NCBI RefSeq assembly: GCF_032484785.1
Contig: NZ_JAUETR010000001.1
Coordinates: forward strand, 4,343,501 to 4,407,500
Reading direction: 5' to 3'
Source of the DNA: Bradyrhizobium sp. SZCCHNS1050
GTDB taxonomy: Bacteria > Pseudomonadota > Alphaproteobacteria > Rhizobiales > Xanthobacteraceae
DNA: 64,000 nucleotides
Every line of letters starts with the position of its first letter. Positions within the stretch are counted from its first letter, which is position 1. The notes beneath the pieces were generated by a model. That model was not told the DNA's origin. It saw only the letters and a list, made by a program, of their open reading frames with translations, and did no database searches. Of this stretch, positions 35,444-45,029 are shown piece by piece. The position numbers and the translations under genes are program-made.

Positions 35444-38400
35444 GAGGTCTCGCTGGCTGATGCTGGCTCGGACAGGACGCGAAGCAGGTTGCTCAATGCG
35501 ATGCGCAACCAGTCCGGCCGGTGAGCCAGATCATATTCGAGCGCTCCGAGGGCTTTTTCCAGCATGAAAAAGTTAAGGAGCGCCTCCGCCGTATGCGGAT
35601 CGTCCGGCCAGAGGCGCTGACTAGCCTTGATTTCGCGATAGCCAGCCAAGAAGGCGGTCGCGGCCTGGTCGCGCCATTCCGACAGCGCGGCGGCGATACG
35701 GCCGTGATCGTCCTGGCTCGCCCTCAGGGCGCGCTCCTGGGCGACGCGGACCGAGCAATCGATCGAGCGCAGGAAGCCTGCGATGTCGCGCGCCGGCGGC
35801 GCCTTGCGCCGACGCTCGGCAAGCGGCTGCTCCTCGTCACCGTCGAAGTCGATGATGAAAATATCGTCCTTGACGATGAGGATCTGGCCGAGATGGAAAT
35901 CGCCATGCAGCCGGATGTCGCAGCCGCCGATATGGTGCGGGATCAGGCTGCTGAGGCGCTCCGACAGCTCGCCGCGCCTGGCGAGCACCTGGTCGACCAG
36001 CCCTCGTTCCGGATCCTTGAGGTGATCGCGGCGCTCGCCCAGGCCCGTGAGGATCCGGTCAGCCTGGCCGCGCAGCCGGTCGATCCAGTGATCGAGATGA
36101 TCTGCGTTCGTGGGCTCGGGCGCGAAATCGACGATGTCGCTGCGCGAGGCGAGCGCCGCATGCAACTCGCCGACGCGACGGCCTGCCTGCGCCATGTAGC
36201 GCAGATAGGGCGACAGCTCCTCGCTCTGCCGCTCGTCGCCGCTCGCGGCGAACACGCGCTGGTCGTCGACGTAGCGATCGAGATAGGCGGCGCTGACGGT
36301 CCAGCCGTCGCCCTGGTTCTCGACGAAGCCGTGGACGCAGCCGACGGTCTGCCGCTCGCCCTCCTGGATCACCTCGACACTGCCGAGCAGCGGCGGGACA
36401 TTGGCGAAGCCTACGGTTTCCGTGAGGAAACCGCCGATCTCGATCTCCGGGTGCGGACCAGCCTCCAGCTCGCGGCGGAGCTTGATGAAGAACTCGTTGT
36501 TGACCACCGCCTTGCTGCTGCAGCGGTCGGTCTCGACCACGCGCACCTGCTCCGATTCGCGGATCTGCTTGTCGGGAAACCGCGACGTCGGCCGGAATTC
36601 GAGGCGCACCCCGTTTTCCTCGACCGTCAACGCTTGCTTCAGATTGTGCAGGAGCAGCGCAAGAAAGATCGGGCTCGTCGCTGCATCGAGCAGCGTTCCC
36701 TCGCGGGCGCCCTGGCGCACGGCGGCGAAGGCCTGCGGATTGTAGCGATCGCGATCGAAACGCACCCACTCGATCTGCATCGGCAGCAGATAGCGCCGCT
36801 TCTCGTCGCGCTCGGCGGCCTTGAAGAAGATCAGCCAGGGCCGGTTGTCGCCGATGTCGCAGAACGGGATCGCCGAGGTCAGCGTCGGATGGATCGCGTC
36901 CGCCGAGCGCTCGGGGTACCATCGTGCGCGCGCCAGATGACCGGGCAGAACGTCGCGTTCGAACACGCTGCGAGTGCGAGCCAGCGATACCCAGGTCGAG
37001 CCGAGCGGCACGACCAGCGTCTCGAACTCCGGTACCGCGCGCTGGATGATGGGCTCCGACTTCTCGCGCTCCTTGAGCTGGAACCAGTAGAATCCGTAGG
37101 GCGCGAGCGTGATCATGTAAGGCAGTTCGCCGATGGCGGGAAAGCGCGAGCGGCCGAGCATTTCGATCGGGACGCGATCCTTGAATGGCGAGAGATCGAG
37201 CTCGGTCGCCTGCGCCGAGCGCGACAGGTTGGCGACGCAGAGGATGACCTCGTCCTTGTATTGGCGGACATAGGCCAGAACCGACCGGTTGGCCGGGCGG
37301 ATGAAGGTCATGGTGCCCCTGCCGAAGGCCAGCGTCGACTTGCGCACCGAGATCAGCTTCTTGGTGGCGTTCAAAAGCGACGACAGGCTGCGCGACTGCG
37401 CCTCGACATTGACCGCCTCGTAGCCGTACACCGGGTCCATGATCATCGGCGCGTAGAGCCGCGCCGGGTCGGCGCGCGAGAAGCCCCCATTGCGGTCGGG
37501 CGTCCATTGCATCGGCGTTCGTACGCCGTTGCGGTCGCCGAGATAGATGTTGTCACCCATCCCGATCTCGTCGCCGTAATAGATGATCGGCGTGCCGGGG
37601 AATGACATCAGCAGCGAGTTCATCAGCTCGATCTTGCGCCGGTCATTGTCCATCAGCGGCGCGAGGCGGCGGCGGATGCCGACATTGATGCGCGCACGCG
37701 GATCGTTGGCGTAGGTCGACCACAGATAGTCGCGCTCGACGTCGGTGACCATCTCCAGGGTCAGCTCGTCATGATTGCGCAGGAACAGCGCCCATTGGCA
37801 GGTCGCGGGAATGTCGGGCGTCTGGCGCAGGATGTCGGTGATCGGGAAGCGGTCCTCCTGGGCGATCGCCATGTAGATGCGCGGCATCAGCGGGAAGTGA
37901 TAGGCCATATGGCATTCGTCGCCCTGGCCGAAATATTCCTGAACGTCCTCCGGCCACTGATTGGCTTCCGCCAGCAGCAGCTTGTCCTTGGCGTAATTGT
38001 CGAGCTCGACACGCAGGCGCTTGATGATCGCATGCGTCTCGGGGAGGTTTTCGTTGTTGGTGCCGTCGCGCTCGCAGAGGTAGGGGATGGCGTCAAGCCG
38101 GAAGCCGTCGACGCCGGCATCGAGCCAGCGTTTCATCACCTGGATGATCGCGTTGACCACGCGCGGATTGTCGAAGTTGAGGTCCGGCTGGTGCGAGAAG
38201 AAGCGGTGCCAGTAGAACTGGCCGGCCTCCGGATCCCAGGTCCAGTTGGACTTCTCGGTATCGGTGAAGATGATTCGGGTGCCGAGATATTTCTGGTCGG
38301 TGTCGCTCCAGACGTACCAGTTGCGGGCGCTGGAGCCGGGCGGGCTGCGCCGGGCGCGCTTGAACCAGTGATGCTGGTCGGAGGTGTGATTGACCACGAG

Positions 38401-38745
38401 CTCGGTGATCACCCGCAGGCCGCGCCGCTTGGCCTCTTGGATGAAGCGCTTGAACTCCTTCATCGTCCCGAAATCGGGATTGATGCTGCCGTAATCGGCG
38501 ATGTCGTAGCCGTCGTCGCGGCCAGGCGAGGGGTAAAACGGCAGCAGCCACAGCGTGGTGACGCCGAGGTCCTGCAGATAGTCCAGCTTGTCGGTCAGGC
38601 CGGCGAAGTCGCCGACGCCGTCATTGTTGCTGTCGGCGAACGCCTTGACGTGCAGCTGATAGATGATCGCGTCCTTGTACCAGAGACCGTCGCCGTCGGG
38701 CTCGGTCTGCAGGCTGGGCGAATCCAGGGATGACATCAGGTTCAT
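35440..38745 (-). CDS. treS: Trehalose synthase fused to maltokinase (TreS-Pep2/Mak)
   Basis: 1101 residues. Residues about 15-560 are a GH13 trehalose synthase that interconverts maltose and trehalose: '[21 protein letters not shown]', '[17 protein letters not shown]', '[22 protein letters not shown]' (nucleophile), '[14 protein letters not shown]' (acid/base) and '[15 protein letters not shown]'. Residues about 640-1095 are a maltokinase with the kinase-like '[27 protein letters not shown]' catalytic loop. Together they make maltose-1-phosphate from trehalose, normally the donor for GlgE. A GTGAGG ribosome-binding site supports ATG 38745; ATG 38736 is an alternative. First gene of the operon. 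No glgE lies beside it. Confidence 0.95.
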   Translation of the reverse strand: MNLMSSLDSPSLQTEPDGDGLWYKDAIIYQLHVKAFADSNNDGVGDFAGLTDKLDYLQDLGVTTLWLLPFYPSPGRDDGYDIADYGSINPDFGTMKEFKRFIQEAKRRGLRVITELVVNHTSDQHHWFKRARRSPPGSSARNWYVWSDTDQKYLGTRIIFTDTEKSNWTWDPEAGQFYWHRFFSHQPDLNFDNPRVVNAIIQVMKRWLDAGVDGFRLDAIPYLCERDGTNNENLPETHAIIKRLRVELDNYAKDKLLLAEANQWPEDVQEYFGQGDECHMAYHFPLMPRIYMAIAQEDRFPITDILRQTPDIPATCQWALFLRNHDELTLEMVTDVERDYLWSTYANDPRARINVGIRRRLAPLMDNDRRKIELMNSLLMSFPGTPIIYYGDEIGMGDNIYLGDRNGVRTPMQWTPDRNGGFSRADPARLYAPMIMDPVYGYEAVNVEAQSRSLSSLLNATKKLISVRKSTLAFGRGTMTFIRPANRSVLAYVRQYKDEVILCVANLSRSAQATELDLSPFKDRVPIEMLGRSRFPAIGELPYMITLAPYGFYWFQLKEREKSEPIIQRAVPEFETLVVPLGSTWVSLARTRSVFERDVLPGHLARARWYPERSADAIHPTLTSAIPFCDIGDNRPWLIFFKAAERDEKRRYLLPMQIEWVRFDRDRYNPQAFAAVRQGAREGTLLDAATSPIFLALLLHNLKQALTVEENGVRLEFRPTSRFPDKQIRESEQVRVVETDRCSSKAVVNNEFFIKLRRELEAGPHPEIEIGGFLTETVGFANVPPLLGSVEVIQEGERQTVGCVHGFVENQGDGWTVSAAYLDRYVDDQRVFAASGDERQSEELSPYLRYMAQAGRRVGELHAALASRSDIVDFAPEPTNADHLDHWIDRLRGQADRILTGLGERRDHLKDPERGLVDQVLARRGELSERLSSLIPHHIGGCDIRLHGDFHLGQILIVKDDIFIIDFDGDEEQPLAERRRKAPPARDIAGFLRSIDCSVRVAQERALRASQDDHGRIAAALSEWRDQAATAFLAGYREIKASQRLWPDDPHTAEALLNFFMLEKALGALEYDLAHRPDWLRIALSNLLRVLSEPASASETS

Positions 38746-39000
38746 GAGGCCCTCACCTAGGAGAGAGGATGATGATGCGGCTGCGATCGGAGGCGTCTCG
38801 AAAGATGTCTCGGCCTCGACAGATGCGGCTCTCCTCAAAAGAGGGCAGAATAGGGGAGAAAGCGTCTTTGAGGGCGACGCTCTCGAACGTGTGCGCAAAT
38901 TTGTTCACGGTGATGCCATTGACAATAAAACGGCGTCCCGGTTCGCTAGAAACCGAGACGACCCCAATTACAAAGCCGCAAGGCTCGTTTTGTTCCCCGG
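38746..39000. other. Divergent treS-malQ intergenic region
   Basis: About 355 bases in total separate treS and malQ; no gene is seen. It holds a perfect 14-bp palindrome GTTCCCCGGGGAAC at 38992-39005 whose right half is the -35 of an EcfG-like promoter for malQ. A TTGACA element occurs at 38927-38932 on the plus strand without a convincing -10. No clear promoter for treS can be picked. Confidence 0.45.
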
Positions 39001-39025
39001 GGAACGACGGCCTTGCCGCGGCGTT
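39001..39025 (+). promoter_or_regulatory. EcfG-like (general stress) promoter of malQ
   Basis: GGAAC (39001-39005), 16 bases, CGTT (39022-39025): an exact consensus match about 75 bp before the malQ ATG. The -35 is half of the palindrome GTTCCCCGGGGAAC. Confidence 0.62.
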
Positions 39026-39100
39026 AGGGGCTTATCCTCTTGCCGTCCCACAACAATTTTACGACGTACGACTTGCCGTTACGTCCAGATCGCGTGCCGA

Positions 39101-41053
39101 ATGGATCTCTACAGCGAAGCCCATAGTCTCGGAATCCTGACAGAATTCTACGATGGTCAGGGGCACCGTCGTGTGACCGACGAAGCGGCCCTCAAGATCA
39201 TCGTGGAGGCCTTTCCCAGGCCCACGCCGCATCGGCTGCTGAGCGATGCGGTGGTGATTCGCTCCGGGCAGCCCGCGCGCAGCCGCCTGACCGAGGCGGC
39301 GAAGCTGCCGGTCAGGTGGACCATCAGGCGTGGCGACGCTGAGATCGCGAAGGGAGACGCCGGCGAGGCCCTGGTCGAGTGGCCGGGTGATCTGCCGGTC
39401 GGCAGCTACCGCCTCGAGCTGGTGGATGCGTCGTCGTACCGCGAGGAGCTGCCGCTGCTCGTCGCACCGGCGAAGGCCTTCGCCGGTGATTTCGACCGCG
39501 TCTGGCTGCTGGCGGTCCAGCTCTACGGCATTCGATCCGGCCGCAACTGGGGCATGGGCGATTTCACCGACCTTGCCAATCTCATCACGCTTTGCGCCGA
39601 AATCGGCGCCGATGGCGTCGGCCTCAATCCGTTGCACGCGCTGTTCGACGATCGGCCGGGCGATTTCAGCCCTTATGCGCCGAACAGCCGGCTGTTCCTG
39701 AATGCGCTCTATGTCGATGTCGAGCAGGCCCCGGGCTTCGCGAAGGGGCCCGGCAGCCAGGTGCTGGAGCCGCTGCGGCAGGCCGAGCTGGTGGACTACA
39801 AGGGTGTGTCGGCGTTGAAATGGCCGGCCCTGCGCGCGGCCTTCGACGCTTTCATGGCTGCGCCGGCCGCCGCGGCCGCTGCGGAGTTCAACGCCTATCG
39901 GGCCGAGCGTGGCGAGCTGCTGGCCCGCTTCACCTGCTTCGAGGTGTTGCGGCATCGCTTCCAGAAGCCCTGGTGGGACTGGCCCGAGGAGTGGCGGCAG
40001 CCCGATGCTGCGCGCTGCGCGGCGCTGCTCAGCGGCCCCGACCGGAGGGAGGCCGAGTTCATCGCCTATGTGCAATGGCTCGCCGAGCGACAATTGCGCC
40101 ACTGCCGGGATCTCGCGCATCGGCTGGGAATGAAGGTCGGCTTGTATCTCGACGTCGCGGTCGGCGTTCAATCCGACGGCTTCGATGCCTGGAACGAGCA
40201 GGGCGCCATTTCGCGCACGCTCTCGGTCGGGGCGCCGCCCGATCCCTTGAACACGGTCGGGCAGAACTGGGGACTCGCCGGGTTCAACGCGCCCGGACTG
40301 GCGCTGAAGAATTTCGAGCCGTTCCGGGAGATGGTTCGGGCGTCGATGCGGCATGCCGGGGCGATCCGGCTCGACCATGTGCTCGGTTTGAAGCGGCTGT
40401 ACCTGGTGCCGCATGGATTTCCGGCCAAGCAGGGCGCGTACGTGCAGATGCCGTTCGAGGCGCTGCTGGCCGCGACCGTCATCGAGAGCGTCGCCAATGA
40501 ATGCATCGTCATCGGCGAGGATCTCGGCACCGTGCCGGAGGGCTTTCGCGAACAGATGGCCGATTGGGGATTGTGGTCCTACAAGGTGATGATCTTCGAA
40601 CGCGACGACAACGGCCGCTTCCGCGATGTCGACTTCTATCCGCCGAACGCGCTGGTGACGCTGAATACCCACGACCTCTCGACCTACGCCGGCTGGCGCT
40701 CGTTCGGCGATCTCAAGACCAAACGCGGGCTGGGCATCGATCCCGGTGAAAGCGACCAGGATCGCTGGGATGCGTTGGGGCTCTGGGACGAGGTGCTCCG
40801 CCAACACGGCATTCAAGCCAACGATGTCCACTCAGCGATCGCCTTCCTGTCGCGGACGCGGTCCCGGCTGCTGGTGATTTCCCTGGAGGATCTGCTGGAG
40901 GTGGTCGATCAGCCCAATATTCCCGGCACGATCGACGAGCATCCGAACTGGCGCCGCAAGATGCCGATCAAGCTCGAGGACATCGCCGGTGCGACCAGCG
41001 TCGCAGCGTTGAAGGCGGCGACCGCCGAACGGATCAGCCCGGCCGGCGTTTAG
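39101..41053 (+). CDS. malQ: 4-alpha-glucanotransferase (amylomaltase)
   Basis: 650 residues. The GH77 signatures are visible: 'LLAVQLYGIRSGRNWGMGDFTDL', 'PYAPNSRLFLNALYVDVE', 'GLYLDVAVGVQSDGFDAW', 'GAIRLDHVLGLKRLYLVPHG' (nucleophile Asp), 'CIVIGEDLGTVPEGFREQM' (acid Glu) and 'LNTHDLSTYAGW'. It transfers glucan segments between malto-oligosaccharides and would recycle short products of GlgX and TreYZ. The start at ATG 39101 opens 'MDLYSEAHSLGILTEFYDGQG'; upstream in-frame residues fall in the promoter region. It runs divergently from the treS operon. Confidence 0.94.
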   Translation: MDLYSEAHSLGILTEFYDGQGHRRVTDEAALKIIVEAFPRPTPHRLLSDAVVIRSGQPARSRLTEAAKLPVRWTIRRGDAEIAKGDAGEALVEWPGDLPVGSYRLELVDASSYREELPLLVAPAKAFAGDFDRVWLLAVQLYGIRSGRNWGMGDFTDLANLITLCAEIGADGVGLNPLHALFDDRPGDFSPYAPNSRLFLNALYVDVEQAPGFAKGPGSQVLEPLRQAELVDYKGVSALKWPALRAAFDAFMAAPAAAAAAEFNAYRAERGELLARFTCFEVLRHRFQKPWWDWPEEWRQPDAARCAALLSGPDRREAEFIAYVQWLAERQLRHCRDLAHRLGMKVGLYLDVAVGVQSDGFDAWNEQGAISRTLSVGAPPDPLNTVGQNWGLAGFNAPGLALKNFEPFREMVRASMRHAGAIRLDHVLGLKRLYLVPHGFPAKQGAYVQMPFEALLAATVIESVANECIVIGEDLGTVPEGFREQMADWGLWSYKVMIFERDDNGRFRDVDFYPPNALVTLNTHDLSTYAGWRSFGDLKTKRGLGIDPGESDQDRWDALGLWDEVLRQHGIQANDVHSAIAFLSRTRSRLLVISLEDLLEVVDQPNIPGTIDEHPNWRRKMPIKLEDIAGATSVAALKAATAERISPAGV

Positions 41054-41092
41054 TACGGGGGGATTGGGGGGGCAGTTGCACGCGGATGCCAA

Positions 41093-42904
41093 ATGTCCTG
41101 CAGGATCGAAGACTACGCCCTGATTGGCGATTGTGAGACGGCTGCCCTGGTGAGCCGGAACGGGTCGATCGACTGGCTGTGCTGGCCGGCGTTCGATTCC
41201 GACGCCTGTTTCGCCGGCCTGCTGGGTGATAGCAGCCACGGCCGCTGGCTGATCGAGCCGCGCGGCGACGTCCGATCGACGTCTCGACGTTATCGCGGCG
41301 ACAGCCTCATCCTCGAGACGCGATACGAAACTGCGACCGGCACCGTCGAGATGATCGATTTCATGCCGCCGCGGGGCAGGGCTTCCGATGTCGTTCGGCT
41401 GGTCCGCGGCGTCTCCGGCCGGGTCGCCATGCGGATGGAGCTGATCATCCGCTTCGGGTTCGGCATCGAGATTCCCTGGGTCAAGCGTTCCGAGGATCGC
41501 TCCGCGCTGCTCGCCATCTGCGGCCAGGACATGGCGGTGCTGCATACGCCCGTCGCGACCCGCGGCGCGGACATGACCACGGTGGCGGAGTTCGAGGTCG
41601 CTGCCGGCGAAACCGTGCCTTTCGTACTCACCTACGGTCCGTCGCATCTGCCGGCGCCCAAGGCGATCGATCCGGATCAGGCGCTGGATGACACCGAAAC
41701 CTTCTGGGCCGACTGGTCGCGGCGCTGCACCTATCAGGGCGAGCATCGCGCACTCGTGATGCGCTCGCTGATCACCTTGAAGGCGCTCACCTACGCGCCG
41801 ACCGGCGGCATCGTCGCGGCGCCGACCACCTCGCTGCCGGAGAAGCTCGGCGGCCGGCGCAACTGGGACTACCGATTCTGCTGGCTGCGTGACGCGACGT
41901 TCACGCTGCTCGCGTTGATGAACTCGGGTTACACCGAGGAAGCGCTGGCCTGGCACAACTGGCTGCTGCGCGCCGCGGCGGGCGCTCCCGCCTACATGCA
42001 GATCATGTATGGCATCATGGGCCAGCGGCGGCTGATGGAGTGGGAGGCCGAGTGGCTGCCGGGCTACGAGGGTGCCCAGCCGGTGCGGATCGGCAATGCC
42101 GCGCATGCGCAGCTCCAGCTCGACGTCTACGGCGAGCTGATGGATGCCTTCCATCAGGCCCGCATGACCAAGCTCAAGCTGGACGACGGCACCTGGGACC
42201 TGGAATGCGCGGTGCTCGACCATCTCACCGACGTCTGGGACCAGCCCGACCACGGCATCTGGGAACGCCGCGGCGATGGCCGTCACTACGTGTTCTCCAA
42301 GGTGATGACCTGGGTGGCGTTCGATCGCGCGATCAAGAGCGCGGAGAAATTCGGGTTCAAGGCGCCGCTGGAGCGCTGGCGGCGGCTGCGCGAGACGATT
42401 CATCACGATGTCTGCGCCAAGGGCTACGACGAAAGCCTCGGCAGCTTCGTCGAGTCCTATGGCTCGCGGCTGCTCGATGCCAGCCTGCTGCTGTTGCCGG
42501 CGGTCGGCTTCCTGCCGTGCTCCGATTCGCGCATTCGCGGCACGGTCGACGCGATTGAGGAGCATCTGCTGCGGGACGGCTTCGTGCTCCGGCACGATCC
42601 GCGCGAGGTCCCGCCGGACGAGCAGCAGCCGATCGAAGGCGCGTTCCTGGCCTGCACGCTGTGGCTGGCCGACGCCCATGTCCTGGCGGGCGATACGGAG
42701 AAGGCCGAGACGCTGTTCCGCCGCGTGGTGAACATCGCCAACGACGTTGGACTGCTGGCCGAAGAATACGACACCGAGGCACGGCGGCAGACCGGCAACT
42801 TTCCCCAGGCGCTGACCCATATCGCGCTGATCAACACGGCGCAAAATCTGAGCAGCGCCAAGAAGGCCAGCGACAAACCCGCAAGGCAGCGGTCGGGAGC
42901 CTGA
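41093..42904 (+). CDS. GH15 glycoside hydrolase (glucoamylase/trehalase-like)
   Basis: 603 residues. The N-terminal beta domain 'MSCRIEDYALIGDCETAALVSRNGSIDWLCWPAFDSDACFAGLLG' is typical of the bacterial GH15 group that includes acid trehalases and glucodextranase-like enzymes. The (alpha/alpha)6 barrel shows 'RNWDYRFCWLRDATFTLLALMNSGYTEEA' and 'HGIWERRGDGRHYVFSKVMTWVAFDRAI', containing the expected acidic residues, and 'EEYDTEARRQTGNFPQALTHIALI' near the end. It has no signal peptide, so it acts in the cytoplasm on trehalose or maltodextrins. It starts 39 bp after malQ behind a G-rich stretch, so co-transcription is likely. Trehalase versus glucoamylase activity cannot be decided. Confidence 0.85.
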   Translation: MSCRIEDYALIGDCETAALVSRNGSIDWLCWPAFDSDACFAGLLGDSSHGRWLIEPRGDVRSTSRRYRGDSLILETRYETATGTVEMIDFMPPRGRASDVVRLVRGVSGRVAMRMELIIRFGFGIEIPWVKRSEDRSALLAICGQDMAVLHTPVATRGADMTTVAEFEVAAGETVPFVLTYGPSHLPAPKAIDPDQALDDTETFWADWSRRCTYQGEHRALVMRSLITLKALTYAPTGGIVAAPTTSLPEKLGGRRNWDYRFCWLRDATFTLLALMNSGYTEEALAWHNWLLRAAAGAPAYMQIMYGIMGQRRLMEWEAEWLPGYEGAQPVRIGNAAHAQLQLDVYGELMDAFHQARMTKLKLDDGTWDLECAVLDHLTDVWDQPDHGIWERRGDGRHYVFSKVMTWVAFDRAIKSAEKFGFKAPLERWRRLRETIHHDVCAKGYDESLGSFVESYGSRLLDASLLLLPAVGFLPCSDSRIRGTVDAIEEHLLRDGFVLRHDPREVPPDEQQPIEGAFLACTLWLADAHVLAGDTEKAETLFRRVVNIANDVGLLAEEYDTEARRQTGNFPQALTHIALINTAQNLSSAKKASDKPARQRSGA

Positions 42905-42915
42905 GCTGCCGCGCG

Positions 42916-43740
42916 TCAGCTTGCGGATGAGCCTTGCGCGTTTTCCGCCAGGATCATCTCCATGGCATTGGCAAAGCCTTCGTCCTGATTGGACGTGGTG
43001 ATGCGCTTGGCTTTGCTCTTCACCTCGTCGCTGGCATTGCCCATGGCGATCGACAATCCGCTCACCTCGAACATCGCGACATCATTGTGCATGTCGCCGA
43101 TGGTCGCGACCTGGTCGAGCGGAACGCCGAGCCGCTTGGCCATCGCCGTGACGAAGGTGCCCTTGTTGCGCCCGGGCGGAGTGATGTCGAGATAGTAGCT
43201 CTGCGAGCGGACCGCCGTCGCCTCGGTCCCCAGCGTCTGCTGCATCTGGCTCTCGCAGTGCGCCAGCAGCTCGAAATCGCTGCTGGCGCCGACGATCTTG
43301 CAGGCGTTCGACAGATAGGGGGAGAAATCGTCGACGATCGTCGGCTCCGCGCGTATCGCGCGCCGCTCGTTCGGGACGTACTCGCCGTCCGGATTGCGCG
43401 TCAGCCAGGCATCATTGGTGAAGACCCAGATGTCGACCCTGGATTGTTGGAGAAGATCGACGCAGCGCGCGGCGGCCGCGGGCGGGATCAGGCTCTGCTC
43501 GAGCGGGCGCATGTCAGCGCCGATGATCGAGCTGCCGTTGAAGGGGCCGACCGGAAGGCTGATCTGCAGCGGCTCGATCAGAAAGCGCATGCCGATCGCA
43601 GGGCGGCTCGAGGTGAGCGTGAAGGCGACGCCACATTCGTGCAGGCGTCGTGCCACCTTCGCGGCCCGCTCGGTCAGAACCTTGTCCTTGGTCAGCAGCG
43701 TGCCGTCGACGTCGGATACGACGAGAGCGATGCGGGTCAT
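42916..43740 (-). CDS. Cof-type HAD hydrolase (sugar-phosphatase-like)
   Basis: 274 residues. HAD motif I is 'LVVSDVDGTLLTKDK' at residue 8, motif II the Thr/Ser in 'FTLTSSRP', motif III the Lys in 'GRNKGTFV' and motif IV 'VATIGDMHNDVAMFEVSGLSIAMGNA'. The cap is of the IIB Cof type. It probably dephosphorylates a sugar phosphate. It lies 20 bp after gntK at the end of the pentose-phosphate operon and converges on the GH15 gene. The substrate is unknown. Confidence 0.88.
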   Translation of the reverse strand: MTRIALVVSDVDGTLLTKDKVLTERAAKVARRLHECGVAFTLTSSRPAIGMRFLIEPLQISLPVGPFNGSSIIGADMRPLEQSLIPPAAAARCVDLLQQSRVDIWVFTNDAWLTRNPDGEYVPNERRAIRAEPTIVDDFSPYLSNACKIVGASSDFELLAHCESQMQQTLGTEATAVRSQSYYLDITPPGRNKGTFVTAMAKRLGVPLDQVATIGDMHNDVAMFEVSGLSIAMGNASDEVKSKAKRITTSNQDEGFANAMEMILAENAQGSSAS

Positions 43741-43760
43741 GAGCCCTTCCTGTTCGCGGG

Positions 43761-44291
43761 TCAGGCGCAGCCCCGACCGGCGTGAAGCTGTTGCATGATG
43801 TCGTCCACGATCGCCGCGACTGGCGCGTCGACCGAGACTGTAATGGGACGCTCGGCGGCGTCAGGTGGTTCCAGGGTGGCGAATTGGCTGGCGAGCAGGC
43901 CCGGCGGCATGAAGTGCCCCTTGCGATGGCTCATCCGTCCGCCGATCAGCTCCTGACTGCCTTGGAGATAGACCATGCGGACATCGTTACAGCCGCCGAC
44001 CAGGATATCGCGATAGGCCTTCTTGAGTGCAGAGCAGGCGATGATGATGTGCTGGCCCGCAGTACGGCAACGCGCGATCTCCTGGGCAATCGCCTGCAGC
44101 CAGGGCCAGCGATCCTCGTCCGTGAGCGGGTGGCCGGCGCTCATCTTGGCGACGTTTGCGGGCGGGTGAAAGCTGTCGCCATCCTCGAAGCGCCAGCCGA
44201 GGCGTTGCCCCAATGTTTTCCCGATCGTGCTCTTGCCGGAGCCGGACACGCCCATGATGACGAGCGCATGGGGCAGGTCAGATGTCGCCAC
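43761..44291 (-). CDS. gntK: Gluconokinase
   Basis: 176 residues from GTG 44291, overlapping the pgl end by 14 bp. P-loop 'VIMGVSGSGKSTIGKTLGQRLGW' and the gluconokinase signatures 'FEDGDSFHPPANVAKMSAGHPLTDEDRWPWL', 'IIIACSALKKAYRD' and 'RKGHFMPPGLLASQFATLEPP' are intact. It phosphorylates gluconate to 6-phosphogluconate, feeding Gnd or the Entner-Doudoroff route. The start is chosen to match the normal 170-180 residues. A longer frame would run inside pgl. Confidence 0.93.
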   Translation of the reverse strand: MATSDLPHALVIMGVSGSGKSTIGKTLGQRLGWRFEDGDSFHPPANVAKMSAGHPLTDEDRWPWLQAIAQEIARCRTAGQHIIIACSALKKAYRDILVGGCNDVRMVYLQGSQELIGGRMSHRKGHFMPPGLLASQFATLEPPDAAERPITVSVDAPVAAIVDDIMQQLHAGRGCA

Positions 44292-45027
44292 TTCGCCCCT
44301 CCGGCCAGGCCTCGCTGTCGATGAGCAGGATCGTCTCCCGATTTGAGCGGGCGCGATTGGCCGGCAGGTCCTCACCGGCCAGCACCCGCGTCATGATCGC
44401 GCGCTTGTCGGTACCGGCGATCTCAAACAGCATGGTTCGGCAGGAGGCGAGCGCAGGCAAGGTCAGGCTGATCCGCGGCACGAAGGGAGCGACGTGAGCC
44501 TTGTCGACGCCGACGACCCAGCGATCGGCGACATCAACGGCGGGAAAACCGGGGAATAGCGACGCGACATGGCCGTCGGGGCCGATGCCGAGCAGCACAA
44601 GGTCGAACAGCGGCCGCGCGGGGGCGAGCCGCCCGGCGCCGTAGAACGCTTCCAGCGTGCGCTGATAGTCGCGGGCACTGGCCTCCGGGTCCGACCTATC
44701 GGTCGCGATCGGGTGGATGTTGGCGGCCGGCGCGCAGGCATCGAGGAACGCGTGGCGGGCCATGGTCATGTTGTGCAGGGGATCTCCGGCCGGAACATAG
44801 CGCTCGTCGCCGATGAACCAGTGCACGCGCGGCCATGCAATCCGCTCGCGATAGGCGTCCGTCGCCAGCAGCTGATAAAGCTGCCTCGGGCTCGATCCCC
44901 CGGTGAGGCAGACGGCTATGGTCCCCGGATTTGCGTCGATGCGGGCCAGGAGATGTTCGGCCGCGACCCTCGCCATCGTCGCCTGGTCCGCGACTCGCAC
45001 GAGTTTGCGGTTCTGCGGCCCGGCCAC
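44278..45027 (-). CDS. pgl: 6-phosphogluconolactonase
   Basis: 249 residues from a GTG start, two bases after the zwf stop. 'AVCLTGGSSPRQLYQLLA', 'HWFIGDERYVPAGDPLHNMTMAR' and 'FDLVLLGIGPDGHVASLFPG' are the family signatures, the last with the catalytic His. It hydrolyses the lactone made by Zwf to 6-phosphogluconate. Tight spacing on both sides shows a single operon. Confidence 0.94.
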   Translation of the reverse strand: MAGPQNRKLVRVADQATMARVAAEHLLARIDANPGTIAVCLTGGSSPRQLYQLLATDAYRERIAWPRVHWFIGDERYVPAGDPLHNMTMARHAFLDACAPAANIHPIATDRSDPEASARDYQRTLEAFYGAGRLAPARPLFDLVLLGIGPDGHVASLFPGFPAVDVADRWVVGVDKAHVAPFVPRISLTLPALASCRTMLFEIAGTDKRAIMTRVLAGEDLPANRARSNRETILLIDSEAWPEGRSGDI

Positions 45028-45029
45028 GG

